From contig BSYQ01000002.1 of assembly GCA_030272585.1 (NCBI GenBank), positions 7,626,001 to 7,690,000 of the forward strand: a stretch of DNA of 64,000 nucleotides. The letters run 5' to 3'. Shown here piece after piece: positions 34,108-45,172 of the stretch. Made by a program: the position numbers and the translations under genes. The notes under the pieces are model-generated. The model was not told where the DNA came from, made no database searches, and saw only the letters and a list, made by a program, of their open reading frames with translations. This DNA comes from Bryopsis sp. KO-2023 (lineage: Eukaryota > Chlorophyta > Ulvophyceae > Bryopsidales > Bryopsidaceae). The number at the start of each line of letters is the position of its first letter. Position 1 is the stretch's first letter.

Positions 34108-35644
34108 CTAGCAGCGCTTCGATCTCGTGCTGCTTTGCAACTCTCTGGGCGACGTTCTCCTCAAGGGTCGTTCGAAGAGATATTATCAAGTCATCTCTCT
34201 GTTTCAAATGCTCCCCACCAGCCTCCAGCTGCTCACGAAGAAAGTTCATCATCGCGCGATCTTCTTTGAGACTCACTTGGAGAGAACTTATCATCGCATC
34301 CTTTTCCAGGAGTCTCTCGTTGTGCTCCCGAGCCTCCGTCTCTTTCTTGAAAATTTCACACTTGGCATTTTTCAACTGCTCCCCAGAAACAGCAATCTGA
34401 TCGTCCTTCTCGTTGAGTCGCCCCTGTACCTCCTCGACTTGCTCTCTGAAGGAAATCACTGTGGCGCGATACTCTTCAGCTTCACACTCGGCATTTTTCA
34501 ACTGCTCTCCAGAAACAGCAATCTGATCGTCCTTCTCGTTGAGTTGCCCCTGTACCTCCTTGAATTGCTCTCGAAGGGAAATCACTGTGGCGTGATATTC
34601 TTCAACTTTAGACTCGGCATTTTTCAATTTCTCCCCAGAAACAGCAATCTGAACGTCTTTCTCGCTGAGTTTCCCCTCTACCTCCTTGACTTGCTCTCGG
34701 AGCAAATTCACTGTGCTGTGAGATTCTTCAACTTTAGACTCGGCATTTTTCAATTTCTCCCCAGAAACAGCAATCTGAACGTCTTTCTCGAGGACTTGCT
34801 GACGAAGAGAATTCACTGCAGCTTGGTCCTCTACAATATTCGCAGGTTGTGCATGTAGCCTGACTATGTCGGAGAGGGCAGTTGAAATCAACGCATCTTT
34901 TTGGACGATGGTGGCGTCCCTCACAGATATACAATCGTTTTTTTGTTCAAGTTGCTTCGCAACATTGTGCAGCTCTTTTTCTTTCGCGTCAACGGCGACC
35001 TGAACCATCGCACACAAACAAAAATGTCCCCTCCTGGCCTTTAAGAATTATTGTCGAGTAGAGCTGGTCAAGAGAAACGACTATTGAAGTACCTTCAGCG
35101 AGCGTATCACTTCAGACACGTTGTCGACTTTCTTCAAGGACTGCTGCAGCCTCGATCCTGGGCTAGCTGAGTGGCAAGCAAGAAAAAAGATCGTTACAAC
35201 TTTTTCTGTACGAACTGGATTGTTTAAGGAGACAAGGGCGACGAATCAACAACACCACACCACTATATTCACCCCACCAAACTGCAGGGGAAAAAAGAAA
35301 AACGTATGGAATCGCATGAAGTTTTGAAATTTTGAAGGCTCGAGCGTGGCTTGGCGACCTGAGCAGAGATATAGAGACACGATGACAAGCAAGCGGGTCA
35401 TTGCTCTTCGACTTCCTGGTGTTCTGTCGTCGACGACGTCGCCGCCGACGCTGTCGTACGTCGCCAGTCGGACGCGCGTTTTTCATCTCGGAATGAGGTC
35501 TCTCACCTTGCACAGAGTCTTGTTGGGAACTGCGCAGGACTTCTTTACGAAAGTCATCTCTGCCTTCCAGCTTATCGAAACGGGTAGGAATATCAACGAC
35601 TTCTTCTTGGGTGTCTGGCGTCTCCCTTTCAGTCGAACACTTCC
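34108..35644 (-). pseudogene. Ankyrin gene copy 3, 5' part with expanded coiled coil
   Basis: Exons on the minus strand: exon 2 at about 35644-35506 (DIPTRFDKLEGRDDFRKEVL), an exon at about 35163-35094 (RLQQSLKKVDNVSEVIRSLK) and a large coiled-coil exon at 34999-34108 (892 nt against 352 nt in copy 1). The extra length is about four tandem 42-residue units starting EKDVQIAVSGEKLKNAE and ending LREQVKEVEGKLS. The exon ends in phase 1 (EIEALL G/gtatgc), matching the acceptor phase at 58567, so 58567-60873 is its former continuation. No first exon is seen: intron 1 holds CACTA element M. Separated from its 3' half by the X/Y inversion. Confidence 0.8.
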
Positions 35645-35784
35645 CTACAAAAAAACACAATGTGCCCCCTGACTACAACTGTCCCACAACCTCATGTAAC
35701 AAAGCGTAAGGGCGCGTTTGTTGGTCGATAAAACACGACGACGGGTCTTGACAACATTTCCACAAACACCACGGAGCTTCAACA

Positions 35785-35787
35785 GAT
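35785..35787. repeat. Target duplication GAT of CACTA element M (left)
   Basis: GAT before CACTATGGG; identical GAT at 41011-41013 after the terminal TAGTG. Confidence 0.85.
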
Positions 35788-35807
35788 CACTATGGGAAAA
35801 CCCGCTC

Positions 35808-36510
35808 TGTGCGGGGTTGGTCGAATCTCCGCCAAATATCGAAGAACGTCGAACTGACGAATTAAGACCCGAAACAGAACAGAAACGTATCAGGAACGGT
35901 CGGATGTACCTGGGTTCGACTCCCAGGCGTTTCAATCCCCTTACAACTGGGGTCGCGAAAAAGTCGTCAGCGACTGGAATTCGCGACCCCGCACAGATGT
36001 CTGTGCGGGGTTATAAACACCGCACAGGAGATCAACGCCGCACAGAGACCTGTGCGGGGTGACCGTAAAACGAGGGAATTTTCTTAAAACAAAAACACAC
36101 ACAAGTGCCCACAGTCCGAATCCCAAGCAACCCATCTGTTCATCCAAACCCACAAGGTTTAATAGCCCAAACACCATCCACACAATGTACCCCGCACAGA
36201 AGTCCACAACCCCCGCCCACACAGCCACATGCCCCGCACAAACACCGCGAAGAAAAAGAAGGAAGATCTTTTGACTCTTTCACTTGCTCTTTCGAGCAGT
36301 TTTCGGGGTTTGGGGGGAAATTCATTCAAAAAAACACACACACAGTTGTGCCCCAGTCTCCGAATCCCAAGCAACTCATCCGTTCATCGAAACCCGCAAG
36401 GTTTAATAACCCACAATATCATCAGAAAAAACTATAAGAGCACGCACGTTAGTCGGAATAAAAACAGGCCGCAGAGGGCTGTGTGCGGCGTTCCGACTCC
36501 GCACGATACG
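35808..36510. repeat. Left subterminal CCCCGCACA motif region of M
   Basis: Many copies of CCCCGCACAG in both orientations. Includes the near-perfect palindrome CCCCGCACAG/CTGTGCGGGG at 35987-36010 and an 11-bp inverted repeat GGGGTCGCGAA/TTCGCGACCCC at 35949-35990. A T-arm-like hairpin CCTGGGTTCGACTCCCAGG is at 35909-35927. Unlike a CRISPR array there is no constant repeat length or spacing. Confidence 0.75.
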
Positions 36511-36807
36511 CATTCATAACAATACCAAACAGGAAAACCCAGTCCCCGAAGCTGAAAAAAACCTTGACGTTCATCCAAATCGATCAACTTCGGCTAATCT
36601 TGACATGTCGAACCAAAAATGCCACACAAAAAAGAACAGGAAAACAACCACCACCGCACAGAAACGTCAACAGCCACGCACAAAAACCCATACACCCCGC
36701 ACAGACCTATTTTTTCGGAACGAGCGACGTTTTGGGGACGGCGAACGTTCCTCCTCGGCCACAAAACAACAGCCCCGCACACAGGCGCGTAAACCCCGCA
36801 CCGCCGT

Positions 36808-37860
36808 TTACTTCTTGCGCGACGACCTGCGTTTTTTTGGTGAATCCTCCTTCGCCTTCTTGGACCTCCGCGTTTTCTCGGCCTTTTCCAGAGCCTTCTG
36901 CCTGATGGACTTCTTCCCACTATCGTACAACCGATCCCTGTCCCTCTTTTTTTTGGGCGGTTCATCCTCCCCCGCACTTGACTCGTAGTCGGGCTCGGCA
37001 TCGTCGCCAATGTCCTGTGCGGGGTCCATGGGATCCTGTGCGGGGCTGTTGTGATCGTCACCAGCGCCGCACTCTGTGACCGCATCCTCCAGAACTGGTG
37101 CTGGAAGACCGTGAAGCGCTGCCTCCGCGCTCTCGGAGAAAGGGCCGCCGGAGGTACCGGAGGCACCGGAGGGACCACCGGTGTCATGACTTCCGGATAC
37201 CTCTCCTAAGCCGCACACACTAGTTTTAGCCCCGCACACACACATAGAAACCCCGCACACCAGAACATCAACAAAATGGTTACAAACACTGACTTTTTTG
37301 AACCACGCACAGAAGTCCTCCGACCCCGCACGAAACAGTAAAAAACATGTGTCGACAACCATTCAATCCCTCACCTGGATCCAGTGGAGGCGGCTGCAGT
37401 ACACGGGGAATGGTGGGCTCCCTTGGCTGCTTCCCACGGGCGATCTCCTCCGGGGTCTCCTCCTCGGGTGGTGGCTGACGCACCTGCGTGCACACGATAA
37501 ATCAGTTAGCGCACGAAGTATAATAAACCCCGCACAGAAGACCTACCACCCCGCACAGAGACCGAAACAGCAACACCTAACCAAACACGCACAGACACAA
37601 TCGAGGCCCGCACAGACAAGTTCATGACAGCCACGCACAGAAACACCCCACCCCCGCACAGAGACATTTGAGACACGCACATCAAGTTCTGCACTCACCA
37701 CGGAATCATGGACCAGCGTCCCCGTCTCCGCGAACCTCCGCTTCATCGCCTTCACCTCGTCCACCCACGCTACCTCGGTCGTGTACCACTCGTCGTTCGG
37801 GACGAGGGTGGCGCGCAGGTGGACGGTGTCCTGTATTTCGACGTCGTCAGACATGCGCAT
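36808..37860 (-). CDS. CACTA M accessory protein (3 exons)
   Basis: Exons 37860-37699, 37483-37375 and 37205-36808 join in phase to 222 residues. Exon 1 carries AWVDEVKAMKRRFAETG, matching AEWVTTVRLQEARFAEHG in the accessory protein of CACTA T. The middle is proline- and acid-rich and the C-terminus is lysine/arginine-rich (SPKKRRSSRKK), like KKSKKSKKTKKK in T. A charged nuclear, possibly DNA-binding protein is the simplest reading; no catalytic domain is seen. Both introns are filled with the CCCCGCACA motif, and two motif copies lie in exon 3 (37014-37024, 37035-37045), encoding DPAQD-type repeats. Much shorter than its T relative, so upstream exons may be lost or unrecognised. Confidence 0.65.
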
Positions 37861-39995
37861 TTTGACACGTGACTAAGGTTTTCATACTTTTTCTGTTCGC
37901 CACAATCGGGTAAGCGAAGGCTTCTGGAAGAGCGCCACGCTGGGGTCGGCGGAAAGGTATTGTTTCACTGTTTCAGGTATGGATCCCAGCCACCAGATTC
38001 TCTCCCGAACACGAGAACTCGACGACAGGGCCCATCACTTCTTGACACCTCACAGCGTCGGTTTCTTATGATGGCCGTTGCAAGGTACACAATTCAAAGT
38101 GGACTTCGTGTGACAAGTGGTTTTATGGTGCTTCCAGGGGAGGTCACAGTCGGAAGGGAATCGGAAGCTGAATGCAGTTGGGTGCACCGAGCAGCACATT
38201 TGAACAGGAGAAGAAAAAGATAAAGTAGATGGAGGAGGAGTTTAAACAGGGAAGGAGGAGGAGGGATGCGGAGATGGCCGGAATGGAAACGCAAGTGCGA
38301 CTGGCCAAGTACAAATCCAACCTCAGGTGCGAGCCGCCGTCGAACCGCCGTCGAACTGGTTCCCCCAGATTGATCACCTTCAAACCTCCACAGGCTGTAA
38401 GCCACTCCAAATAAAAGATATATATAAGTAGACCTGGTCAGCTTTGCCTCCATGTGTCTATGTTGCAACAGTTGAACTTGAAGGTTCAGTCTGTTCTACT
38501 TTTTGCATTACAGACACCAAAAAACAAAGAGAGGAGAGAGAAGTCCACCCCTGGAGGTTCCACCCCCCCCTGCTGAAACTGATGCCGATGATTCGATGAT
38601 CTCCGGAATGTATGAAGACTCTGTTTTGAATTGGCATTTCGTTTTCACATTTCGTTTTCACATTTCGTTTTGCATCACATTTCAGGAAATCGAGACCATC
38701 CGACATTTTCAAGGTGGGAAATTCGGTATGTGTCAAATCCCCCCCCCCCCCAAAAAAATGGTTTTTTTCTGGAAAAGTAGCTGATTGGCTTGGTGGCTGT
38801 GGTGCGACTTTTCTTTTTTTTCCTCAATGTTTTTTTTCTTTTTCTCGATTTGGCAGTTGCGATATTGAAGCAAGGAAATCCAGGGTCCACAGAGTTGGCA
38901 GAGGTTGATATTAAAAGATATTTAAACCCGACAGGGCTGGTCGCCACCGCATATTTCAGGTGGAGGAAATGAAAAAGAACTCATCTATAGTTCATATGTA
39001 GTTCTTAAAGAGAGCTTGTTGATACGTTTCATTCTGTTGTTCATTCACTTAAAACTTTTCCATTTTCTTTTTGGGTGGGGGGGGGGGTTGGCAAAGGAAA
39101 CGCAAGCCCTCGAAAAATAAGTGAAACAATTGCAGCAATTATTCTCTACACAGAATAGCTGCAGCACTCTGCCCCAAGAATAGTTGCAGCACTCTGCCCC
39201 AATTATCAAAATTTTGGACGATTTTTTTCATGGTGCGTTTTTGGAATGCTGATGTGTAATGCTTTTTTTTTCAAGACAAAACATTAACAGACTTTCACAG
39301 ATGCTGATAAATCAGTCTGACATGCAAGCGCTGATTCTTGGAGCAAAAGATGGCCAGAGCATTGTTGTAAAAAATGTTCAATGAAAAACAACAAAATAAA
39401 ACACCACAGAAACATTTGAGAATTTTTGTACGGTGTTGTTCTTCAGATCCTTGTGAATTTTTTTCAGGTGACTGGATCTGCTGCAGCCATCAATGTGAAC
39501 TGGACTCGAAGCATGCTGATGTTGTTCACCTTCTGGGATGGGTTTTCAGTCAGCAGTGGATATTGTTATTGCTTTGATAATGTTTCCCAGACAAAAACGG
39601 AAAAAACCTTCTTTTGCAGTAATGGAAATAGGCAGAAGAGAAAAAATGTTGAGGTGGCTTTTACTTTTCTTGAAACAATTGATTTATTCCAACCCTTGGA
39701 CAGCTGGTTTTGTCTGTCAGGCAGTGAGGGATTCGATGGTTAATTAAAAAATGGTTAGAAGTGGGTCAGATGGGTATTTATAATATGTTCAACGAGCTCT
39801 GTATTATTGAAATACAAGCGCAGGGTTGAATGGCAGGATCAGAGTTCAAGGTTTTGGGCTATTTTTTTTGTTTCTATTTCTGTTTTGGAATAAGTGGGAA
39901 TGGACAAGTGTTCAATGATAAAATGGGGTGTACATTTCAAAAGGGGTTTTGTCATTGTTGTTTTATTGTAACCAATTTGTCACCATGAATCTGCA
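37861..39995. other. Interior of CACTA M without motif or recognised gene
   Basis: About 2.1 kb between the gene start and the right motif array, almost free of CCCCGCACA. It contains a CATTTCGTTTTCA triplication at about 38634-38680, a C-run near 38740 and T-tracts. Possibly an insertion or the decayed remains of other transposon genes; nothing identifiable. Confidence 0.4.
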
Positions 39996-39997
39996 CA

Positions 39998-40999
39998 TTT
40001 GTGTTTCTACAATCACCCCGCACACACACAGAAGGAGCCCGCACAGGGCTGTAATAATCACCCCGCACACACACAGAAGGAGCCAGCACAGTCACCCCGC
40101 ACACACACAGAAGGAGCCCGCACACTCACCCCGCACACACAAAGAAGGAACCCGCACAGATACCCCGCACACACACAGAAGGAACCCGCACAGATACCCC
40201 GCACACACACAGAAGGAGCCCGCACAGGGCTGTAATAAACACCCCGCACACACACAGAAGGAGCCCGCACAGGGCTGTAATGATCACCCCGCACACACAC
40301 AGAAAGAGCCCGCACAGTCACCCCGCACACACACAGAAGGAGCCCGCACACTCACCCCGCACACACAAAGAAGGAACCCGCACACACACAGAAGGAACCC
40401 GCACAGATACCCCGCACACACACAGAAGGAGCCCGCACAGGGCTGTTATAATCACCCCGCACACACACAGAAGGAGCCCGCACAGTCACCCCGCACACAC
40501 ACAAGGAGCCCGCATACGCTTCCCACATTGACCCCGCACAGCGACCCCGCACAGTTGTGCGGGGGCCTGGTCCTCGTGTGCGGGGTGGTCCATGATTCGC
40601 ACAGACGACTGGAACCCGTGCACAGAGAAAACAAAACCCCGCACAGCTCTGTTCCCCGGTTTGGCCGGTTTATGTCCGGGGTCCCAATTTGACCCCGCAC
40701 AGACCAGAACCCCGCACACAGAACCTGACGTCTTCCATATCCACCCCGCACGGCACCCCCGCACGGAGGATAGGGTACCCCGCACACTGTACGGGGCTAT
40801 GTTTCATCTGTGCGGGGTCCCACAATGGGAAAGACGTCAGGTCCTGTGTGCGGGGTTCTGGTCTGTGCGGGGTCAAAATGGGGACCCGGGCATAAACCGG
40901 CCAAACCGGGGAACAGAGCTGTGCGGGGTTGTTTTGTTTTTGTGCACGGGTTTCAGAGTGCTGTACGGGGTTTCAAAAACACCCCGCACAGAACGCGAC
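39998..40999. repeat. Right subterminal CCCCGCACA tandem array of M
   Basis: From about 40015 to 40540, units such as CCCCGCACACACACAGAAGG AGCCCGCACAG recur about every 33-45 bases, with optional GGCTGTAATAA inserts. From 40540 to 40999 the motif occurs in both orientations, forming inverted pairs up to the right end. All three frames stay open here only because of the repeat. Confidence 0.8.
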
Positions 41000-41149
41000 T
41001 TCCCATAGTGGATGTCGCTATTGGTTGGGGGGAGGGGGGGGGAAGACTAGAGGGGAAAGAAGACTGTGCTGTAGCTCCTGTGGGAGCCCTTTCGTCGGGT
41101 GGAAAAGACTGCGTGATGTGAATATGAGCACAAGATAATCCCCACTTAC

Positions 41150-41260
41150 CTTGCAGGGGACGATCCTGATTGGCTGGGATGGCCCCACTGAGAACCTTAT
41201 CTTCAACTTCTTTCGCTTCGAGAGCTCCTTCACCATTCAATTGCAGGAGGGAAGGAATGC
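41150..41260 (-). CDS. Isolated putative exon between M and element X
   Basis: A 111-nt stretch with acceptor TTTGACACAG and donor GTAAGTGG on the minus strand, encoding IPSLLQLNGEGALEAKEVED and more. Before the inversion it lay just after element X, downstream of ankyrin copy 2 and upstream of copy 3, so it may belong to either. Family not recognised. Confidence 0.4.
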
Positions 41261-41298
41261 CTGTGTCAAAAAAAATCGTTTAAGAGTGCGGAGCTGCG

Positions 41299-41303
41299 AG
41301 AGG
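41299..41303. repeat. Target duplication of element X, displaced copy (AGAGG)
   Basis: AGAGG, the reverse complement of CCTCT at 32410-32414, directly abuts LTR A at 41304. Confidence 0.9.
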
Positions 41304-41641
41304 TGTTGATAGAGTTTGAAGTTGTGCTTGCAGATTGCCTCGTTCGCAGGGGGGACGCGAACGTGTTGTGTGTAGGCGAGACCTGATCGGGGACTTTCCA
41401 ACCCGATCCTTGTAATATAGTCTTTTACAAACACTCTAACTTTCCTTTCCGAAGTTCCCTTTTATCCTAACTGTTCAGGCGAAACGCCACTTGCCAGAAA
41501 AACGCAGGTCTAGTTTCTGTCGTTAGACGAAACGCCACTTCCTTCGAAAATGACTCTAAATCGTGCCGATCCTATAGACTAATGTCCCATACCACCAATC
41601 TATACTCACAACTCCCCCTTTATCAACCTGGTTTAACAACA
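41304..41641 (-). repeat. LTR A (3' LTR of element X)
   Basis: Same private variants as 32415-32752; abuts AGAGG at 41299-41303. Confidence 0.9.
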
Positions 41642-42670
41642 TGGGCCCACCCACCTGGAGCTGTAGAACTCCGAAGAAAGAAAAGGAAAAACAGAAAAGA
41701 AAAAGAAAAGAAAAAAAAGAACCCAAAGCCCAGGGCGAAGCCGAAAAAAGCTTAATCAAAGTCGAACGGAAGAAAAGGAAAAATCCCAGGCCTACTCCAG
41801 TACGAACCAAATGAAGAAATAAGTTACTTCATAAGTTGCACAGGAAGAAAACGCAAATCCAGTGCGAAATTGAAAAAAAGAAAAACTAAAACCCAGCAGT
41901 CCCAATTGAGTTCGAACGAAAAAGAAAACGCACACCCAGTGCGGATAAAAAAGAGGGCTAAAGCCAAAATAAAAAACCAAACCGACACCCCAAACCCAGG
42001 TCGAAGCCTTAAAAAGCTGTATCAAAAATCGAAAAATCCCAGGCCTAATCGAGTTTCAAAAAAATAAAGAAATAAGTTACTTTATAATTGGGAAAGAGAG
42101 AAAGCCCAAAGCTAGCTCGAATGTGATAAAGTGCTATGGCAGTTCGTCCAGAGTAAAAAAAAAAGAAATGCAGTTCGAAAAGAAAAACCCAGAACCCCAA
42201 AACTCAAAACCCACAACCCAAAATGCATCAGTTCCAATTGAGCAACCCAGGGCAAAGCTGCAGAAAGCTGTATCAAAGGCGAAAAAGAGAAAGAAAAGTC
42301 CCAGGCCTAATCCCGTCCGAGAAAAGAAAGAAATAAGTTACTTTCTAAATTGGACAAAGAAAGAAAAAGCCCAAGTCCCAGGGCGAAATTGAAAAATTGC
42401 TATGGCAGCTTGCCCCAAAAGAAGAACCCGAAAGCCCAAGTGCAGTTCTAAAATGAAAAACAGAAAAAATAAAAATTCATCAAACTGCAACTCTGCAGCA
42501 GTCCCAATCGAGTTCGAACTAAATAGAAACGCACAGGCAGTGCGGCTAAAAAAGGTGGCGAACGCCAGTTCGAAAAAGAAAGCGTTCCAAAAAAATAAAA
42601 AATAAAAACCAAATCACAGGCTATGCACACACCGATCTCCTGGCGGTTGCAGTGTTTTGTTTGTTTGTTT
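41642..42670 (-). other. 3' non-coding region of the 42-46 kb retroelement
   Basis: Counterpart of 9236-10331 in Retro-1, with small differences. Lysine-rich open frames on the plus strand are antisense artefacts of its T-rich sequence. Confidence 0.7.
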
Positions 42671-42673
42671 TTT

Positions 42674-45172
42674 TTAAAGTTCATATTCTTTCATGTAGTC
42701 CGCATGCATGGTGACACGCCGGCCATCATGCATGTTAACTTCCCACCGTGTTTCTGAGAGCTGGTGTGCGACCCTTCCTGGCCCGATCCAGCGAGGACGA
42801 AATTTGCCTCGAAGTGCGCCTGTGTGGCGCATATCGTAAATCCACACTTGAGCGCCTAGCCGCCCTCGAGTGTCTCTCCAGTGTTGTAGAGCGGAGACGA
42901 CTTCGGTGGCTCCTGTACTTTTTGTAGGTGTGACTTGAATATAGCGAGTCAGGTGATCAATGATGAGGGCCACATAGCGATAACCGTCGACATTAGGCAG
43001 GGGCCCAATATGGTCAACTGAAATGATAGCGTTTGGTCGCAGTGGTGTGGGCGAGCTACCATAGGGTGTGCGGAGAGTGAGGGTTTGAAATTGTTGGCAT
43101 GGTCCACAGGTGCAGATCTTACTGGCGATTGTAGATCGTGAGTAGTCGAAACCCCAAAGCTGTGCTCGACGCCATGTGCCATCAGTTCCAGGGTGGCCTT
43201 GGTGTATGACGCGCCAGATGTCGTCGGGGATAGCGTCAGTAGCTAGTTGCAGGGCATTGATAGTGTGACTGGAGGTTGCTCTGTGTGGACGAGAGAGTAA
43301 ATCCGCGCCGATGTTGTCGGTGCCAGGTACAAAGGTGACTGTCGAGTGGGCTTCGTTTTGGAAAAACCACCCTAAAAGGCGAGCTTCCCTGACGTCCGAC
43401 GTTGTGATAGCACCAGCTTGCAGTTTGGAGGCCAGAGCACAATTGTCGGTCTTGATGTCTGTGTGGGTGTCGCCACGCATTGCGCGCGTTTTTTTGCACG
43501 CCCAAATGAGCGCTTTTAATTCGCCCAAATAGCTTGAAGTTGGTAAAGCCATGACCGCGCTGCCCATGTCCACTACGTTCGCCTCGAAGTACTGGGTGTT
43601 GGTTGGGTGCATAAACAGCATGTACCCTGCGAAGTTTGACGACCAATCGCTTTCCAGGGTGAAAGATTTGGGTGTCACACCTGTAGTGAGTAACTGGCGT
43701 TGCCGTTGCATGGTCGTGCGAACAATTGCATGCGTTTCATTTGTAATTACTTCCCAATTGACTTTGCCTCTCTCCAGTGCGGTACGCAAGTATGCGCGCA
43801 GTGGTGCGAGCAGCACTTCAACATTCTGAATCGCCCTTCGACAGTAGGAGATAATGCCGATCACTCTTTGGAGATCTTTGACCGATGTGATCTGGCCCAG
43901 TTGGTCACATTTTTCCTGCAAATAGGGGCCCAAATCCCAGCGCCCAGCTTTGATTCGGTAGCCGAGGAATGTGACTTCCTCGGTTAACCAGAGGACTTTT
44001 TCATTGTTAACTTTCATCCCGTATTCATTCAGTCGGTCATAGACCTGTAAAACGCAGTCCAGCAGCTCTTGTCGATTGGAGGCTCCCACCAGTATGTCAT
44101 CAGCATACTGGATGCAACTGAGTCCTTTCAGGACGTGTGCAGTCCTTTCCGCAAATAGAACGGAGGACCACAAAAAACCCTGGGGGAGGCGTTTCCAGAT
44201 GTAGCGCCGAGGACCCCATGTGAATCCACAGAATTTGGAAAGATCCTCGGAGATCGGGATCGAAAAAAAAGCATCTTTGAGATCGATGCGACAGAAATAC
44301 TTCCAGGAGGGGTCTATGTCGTACATGGCACGCCAGGTGTCATTGGTTTCCGTGTTAGGTGGGGACCCTTGTCTGAAATATGCATTTAGCTTCCTGAAGT
44401 CGTTAGTCAGCCTGTAGGTGTTATTAGGCTTTCGCACTGGCAGCAGAGGGTTTAGATAGACAGAATCCGATGGTGTGACTGACTGTATGTAGCCTTTTTT
44501 TTCGTATTCATCCAAAAGTGTTTGTACCACTCGCCTGTCGGCCACTGAGTCCATGCTGTACTGTGTCCTACTCCCATTTTCTGTAGGTGTGACATGGGGT
44601 AAATCGCTCAGTTCGACTTGGAGTTGGGCCATGGGTGGGATAATGGGGTGTTCGCTGAGGTCGCCGACTTCAGGAAAACGGTCGCACACTTCGCGTTGGA
44701 TGGTCTCCGCATCGATCGAATTCTCCGGATATGAGGTTAGTGTGGCGACAGTGTAGTCCTCTGGTGGCGGCTCCAAATCTTTTACTTGCCAGTCTGACAG
44801 TCCAGCCAAATGAATCATTTGCGATCGGGGTGTGAAATGAAGTACCTCCGTGGTACTGTTGTACACCTCAACCCGAAGATGCCCTGTCGCAGTAGTACTG
44901 ACTCCTGCAGTAATCCCTGTACGATGGATGGCGGAGGTGATTGTGACGCCCCCAATGACTGACATGGCAAAAGGCAAATACAGCGTTTTCCAAGTGAGGG
45001 GAGGGATGAAATGCGACTTCCCTGCCAGTACCGTGAGTGTGTCATTTGCTTTCGAGTGGATCCCTGGTCCTGATTCCAGTGGCCAGAGCTGAGTCAGGGT
45101 CAGTGTGCCCCCTTCCGGGGGCTTTAGTAGTTTTTTGGAGGTGATCTTTTGACAACTGTGCACCTGACACAT
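42674..45172 (-). CDS. pol: Pol polyprotein: reverse transcriptase, RNase H, partial integrase
   Basis: 832-residue frame entered by -1 frameshift. Reverse transcriptase has LPQGFLWSS and YADD; RNase H continues through IKTDNCALASKLQ and VTFVPGTDNIGADLLSRPH, lost in Retro-1. Integrase shows the CTCGPCQQFQ end of the zinc domain and the first two acidic catalytic positions (SVDHIGPLPNVDG; LIIDHLTRYI). After ALQHWRDT, near 42862, the frame jumps to RLGAQVWIYD, the C-terminal chromodomain-like tail region, so the segment with the third catalytic acid is missing. The C-terminus keeps the 27 residues cut off in Retro-1. Otherwise close to Retro-1; integration in cis is unlikely. Confidence 0.9.
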   Translation of the reverse strand: MCQVHSCQKITSKKLLKPPEGGTLTLTQLWPLESGPGIHSKANDTLTVLAGKSHFIPPLTWKTLYLPFAMSVIGGVTITSAIHRTGITAGVSTTATGHLRVEVYNSTTEVLHFTPRSQMIHLAGLSDWQVKDLEPPPEDYTVATLTSYPENSIDAETIQREVCDRFPEVGDLSEHPIIPPMAQLQVELSDLPHVTPTENGSRTQYSMDSVADRRVVQTLLDEYEKKGYIQSVTPSDSVYLNPLLPVRKPNNTYRLTNDFRKLNAYFRQGSPPNTETNDTWRAMYDIDPSWKYFCRIDLKDAFFSIPISEDLSKFCGFTWGPRRYIWKRLPQGFLWSSVLFAERTAHVLKGLSCIQYADDILVGASNRQELLDCVLQVYDRLNEYGMKVNNEKVLWLTEEVTFLGYRIKAGRWDLGPYLQEKCDQLGQITSVKDLQRVIGIISYCRRAIQNVEVLLAPLRAYLRTALERGKVNWEVITNETHAIVRTTMQRQRQLLTTGVTPKSFTLESDWSSNFAGYMLFMHPTNTQYFEANVVDMGSAVMALPTSSYLGELKALIWACKKTRAMRGDTHTDIKTDNCALASKLQAGAITTSDVREARLLGWFFQNEAHSTVTFVPGTDNIGADLLSRPHRATSSHTINALQLATDAIPDDIWRVIHQGHPGTDGTWRRAQLWGFDYSRSTIASKICTCGPCQQFQTLTLRTPYGSSPTPLRPNAIISVDHIGPLPNVDGYRYVALIIDHLTRYIQVTPTKSTGATEVVSALQHWRDTRGRLGAQVWIYDMRHTGALRGKFRPRWIGPGRVAHQLSETRWEVNMHDGRRVTMHADYMKEYEL
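45107..45136 (-). promoter_or_regulatory. Programmed -1 frameshift signal (second copy)
   Basis: Minus-strand heptamer AAAAAAC (45136-45130), 7-nt spacer with the gag stop, then GCCCCC-GGAA-GGGGGC (45122-45107). Identical to 7241-7270. Confidence 0.9.

Larger units (their letters stand above)
35788..41010. mobile_element. CACTA-type DNA transposon M (non-autonomous or decayed)
   Basis: 5223 bp. Left end CACTATGGGAAAACCCGC and right end (reverse complement) CACTATGGGAAGTCGCG share 11 terminal bases and then TCTGTGCGGGG, with four mismatches in 29. The 3-bp target duplication GAT is typical of the superfamily. Inside are one three-exon gene on the minus strand, motif-packed subterminal regions (35.8-36.5 and 40.0-41.0 kb) and a 2-kb middle without the motif. 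I see no transposase, so it would need help in trans. It sits in intron 1 of ankyrin copy 3: the ACGGAGCTTCA phrase just before it lies inside intron 1 of copies 1 and 2. Confidence 0.9.

Noticed and set aside
40015..40540. Possible CRISPR-like array
   Set aside because: Eukaryotic context; units vary in length, there are no unique spacers, and the motif continues outside the array in both orientations.
39928..40692. Histidine/proline/threonine-rich 254-residue open frame
   Set aside because: All three frames are open across the CCCCGCACA array and both strands give similar low-complexity frames; no sign of a gene.
41870..42605. Lysine-rich frames on the plus strand
   Set aside because: Antisense of the T-rich 3' region of the retroelement.
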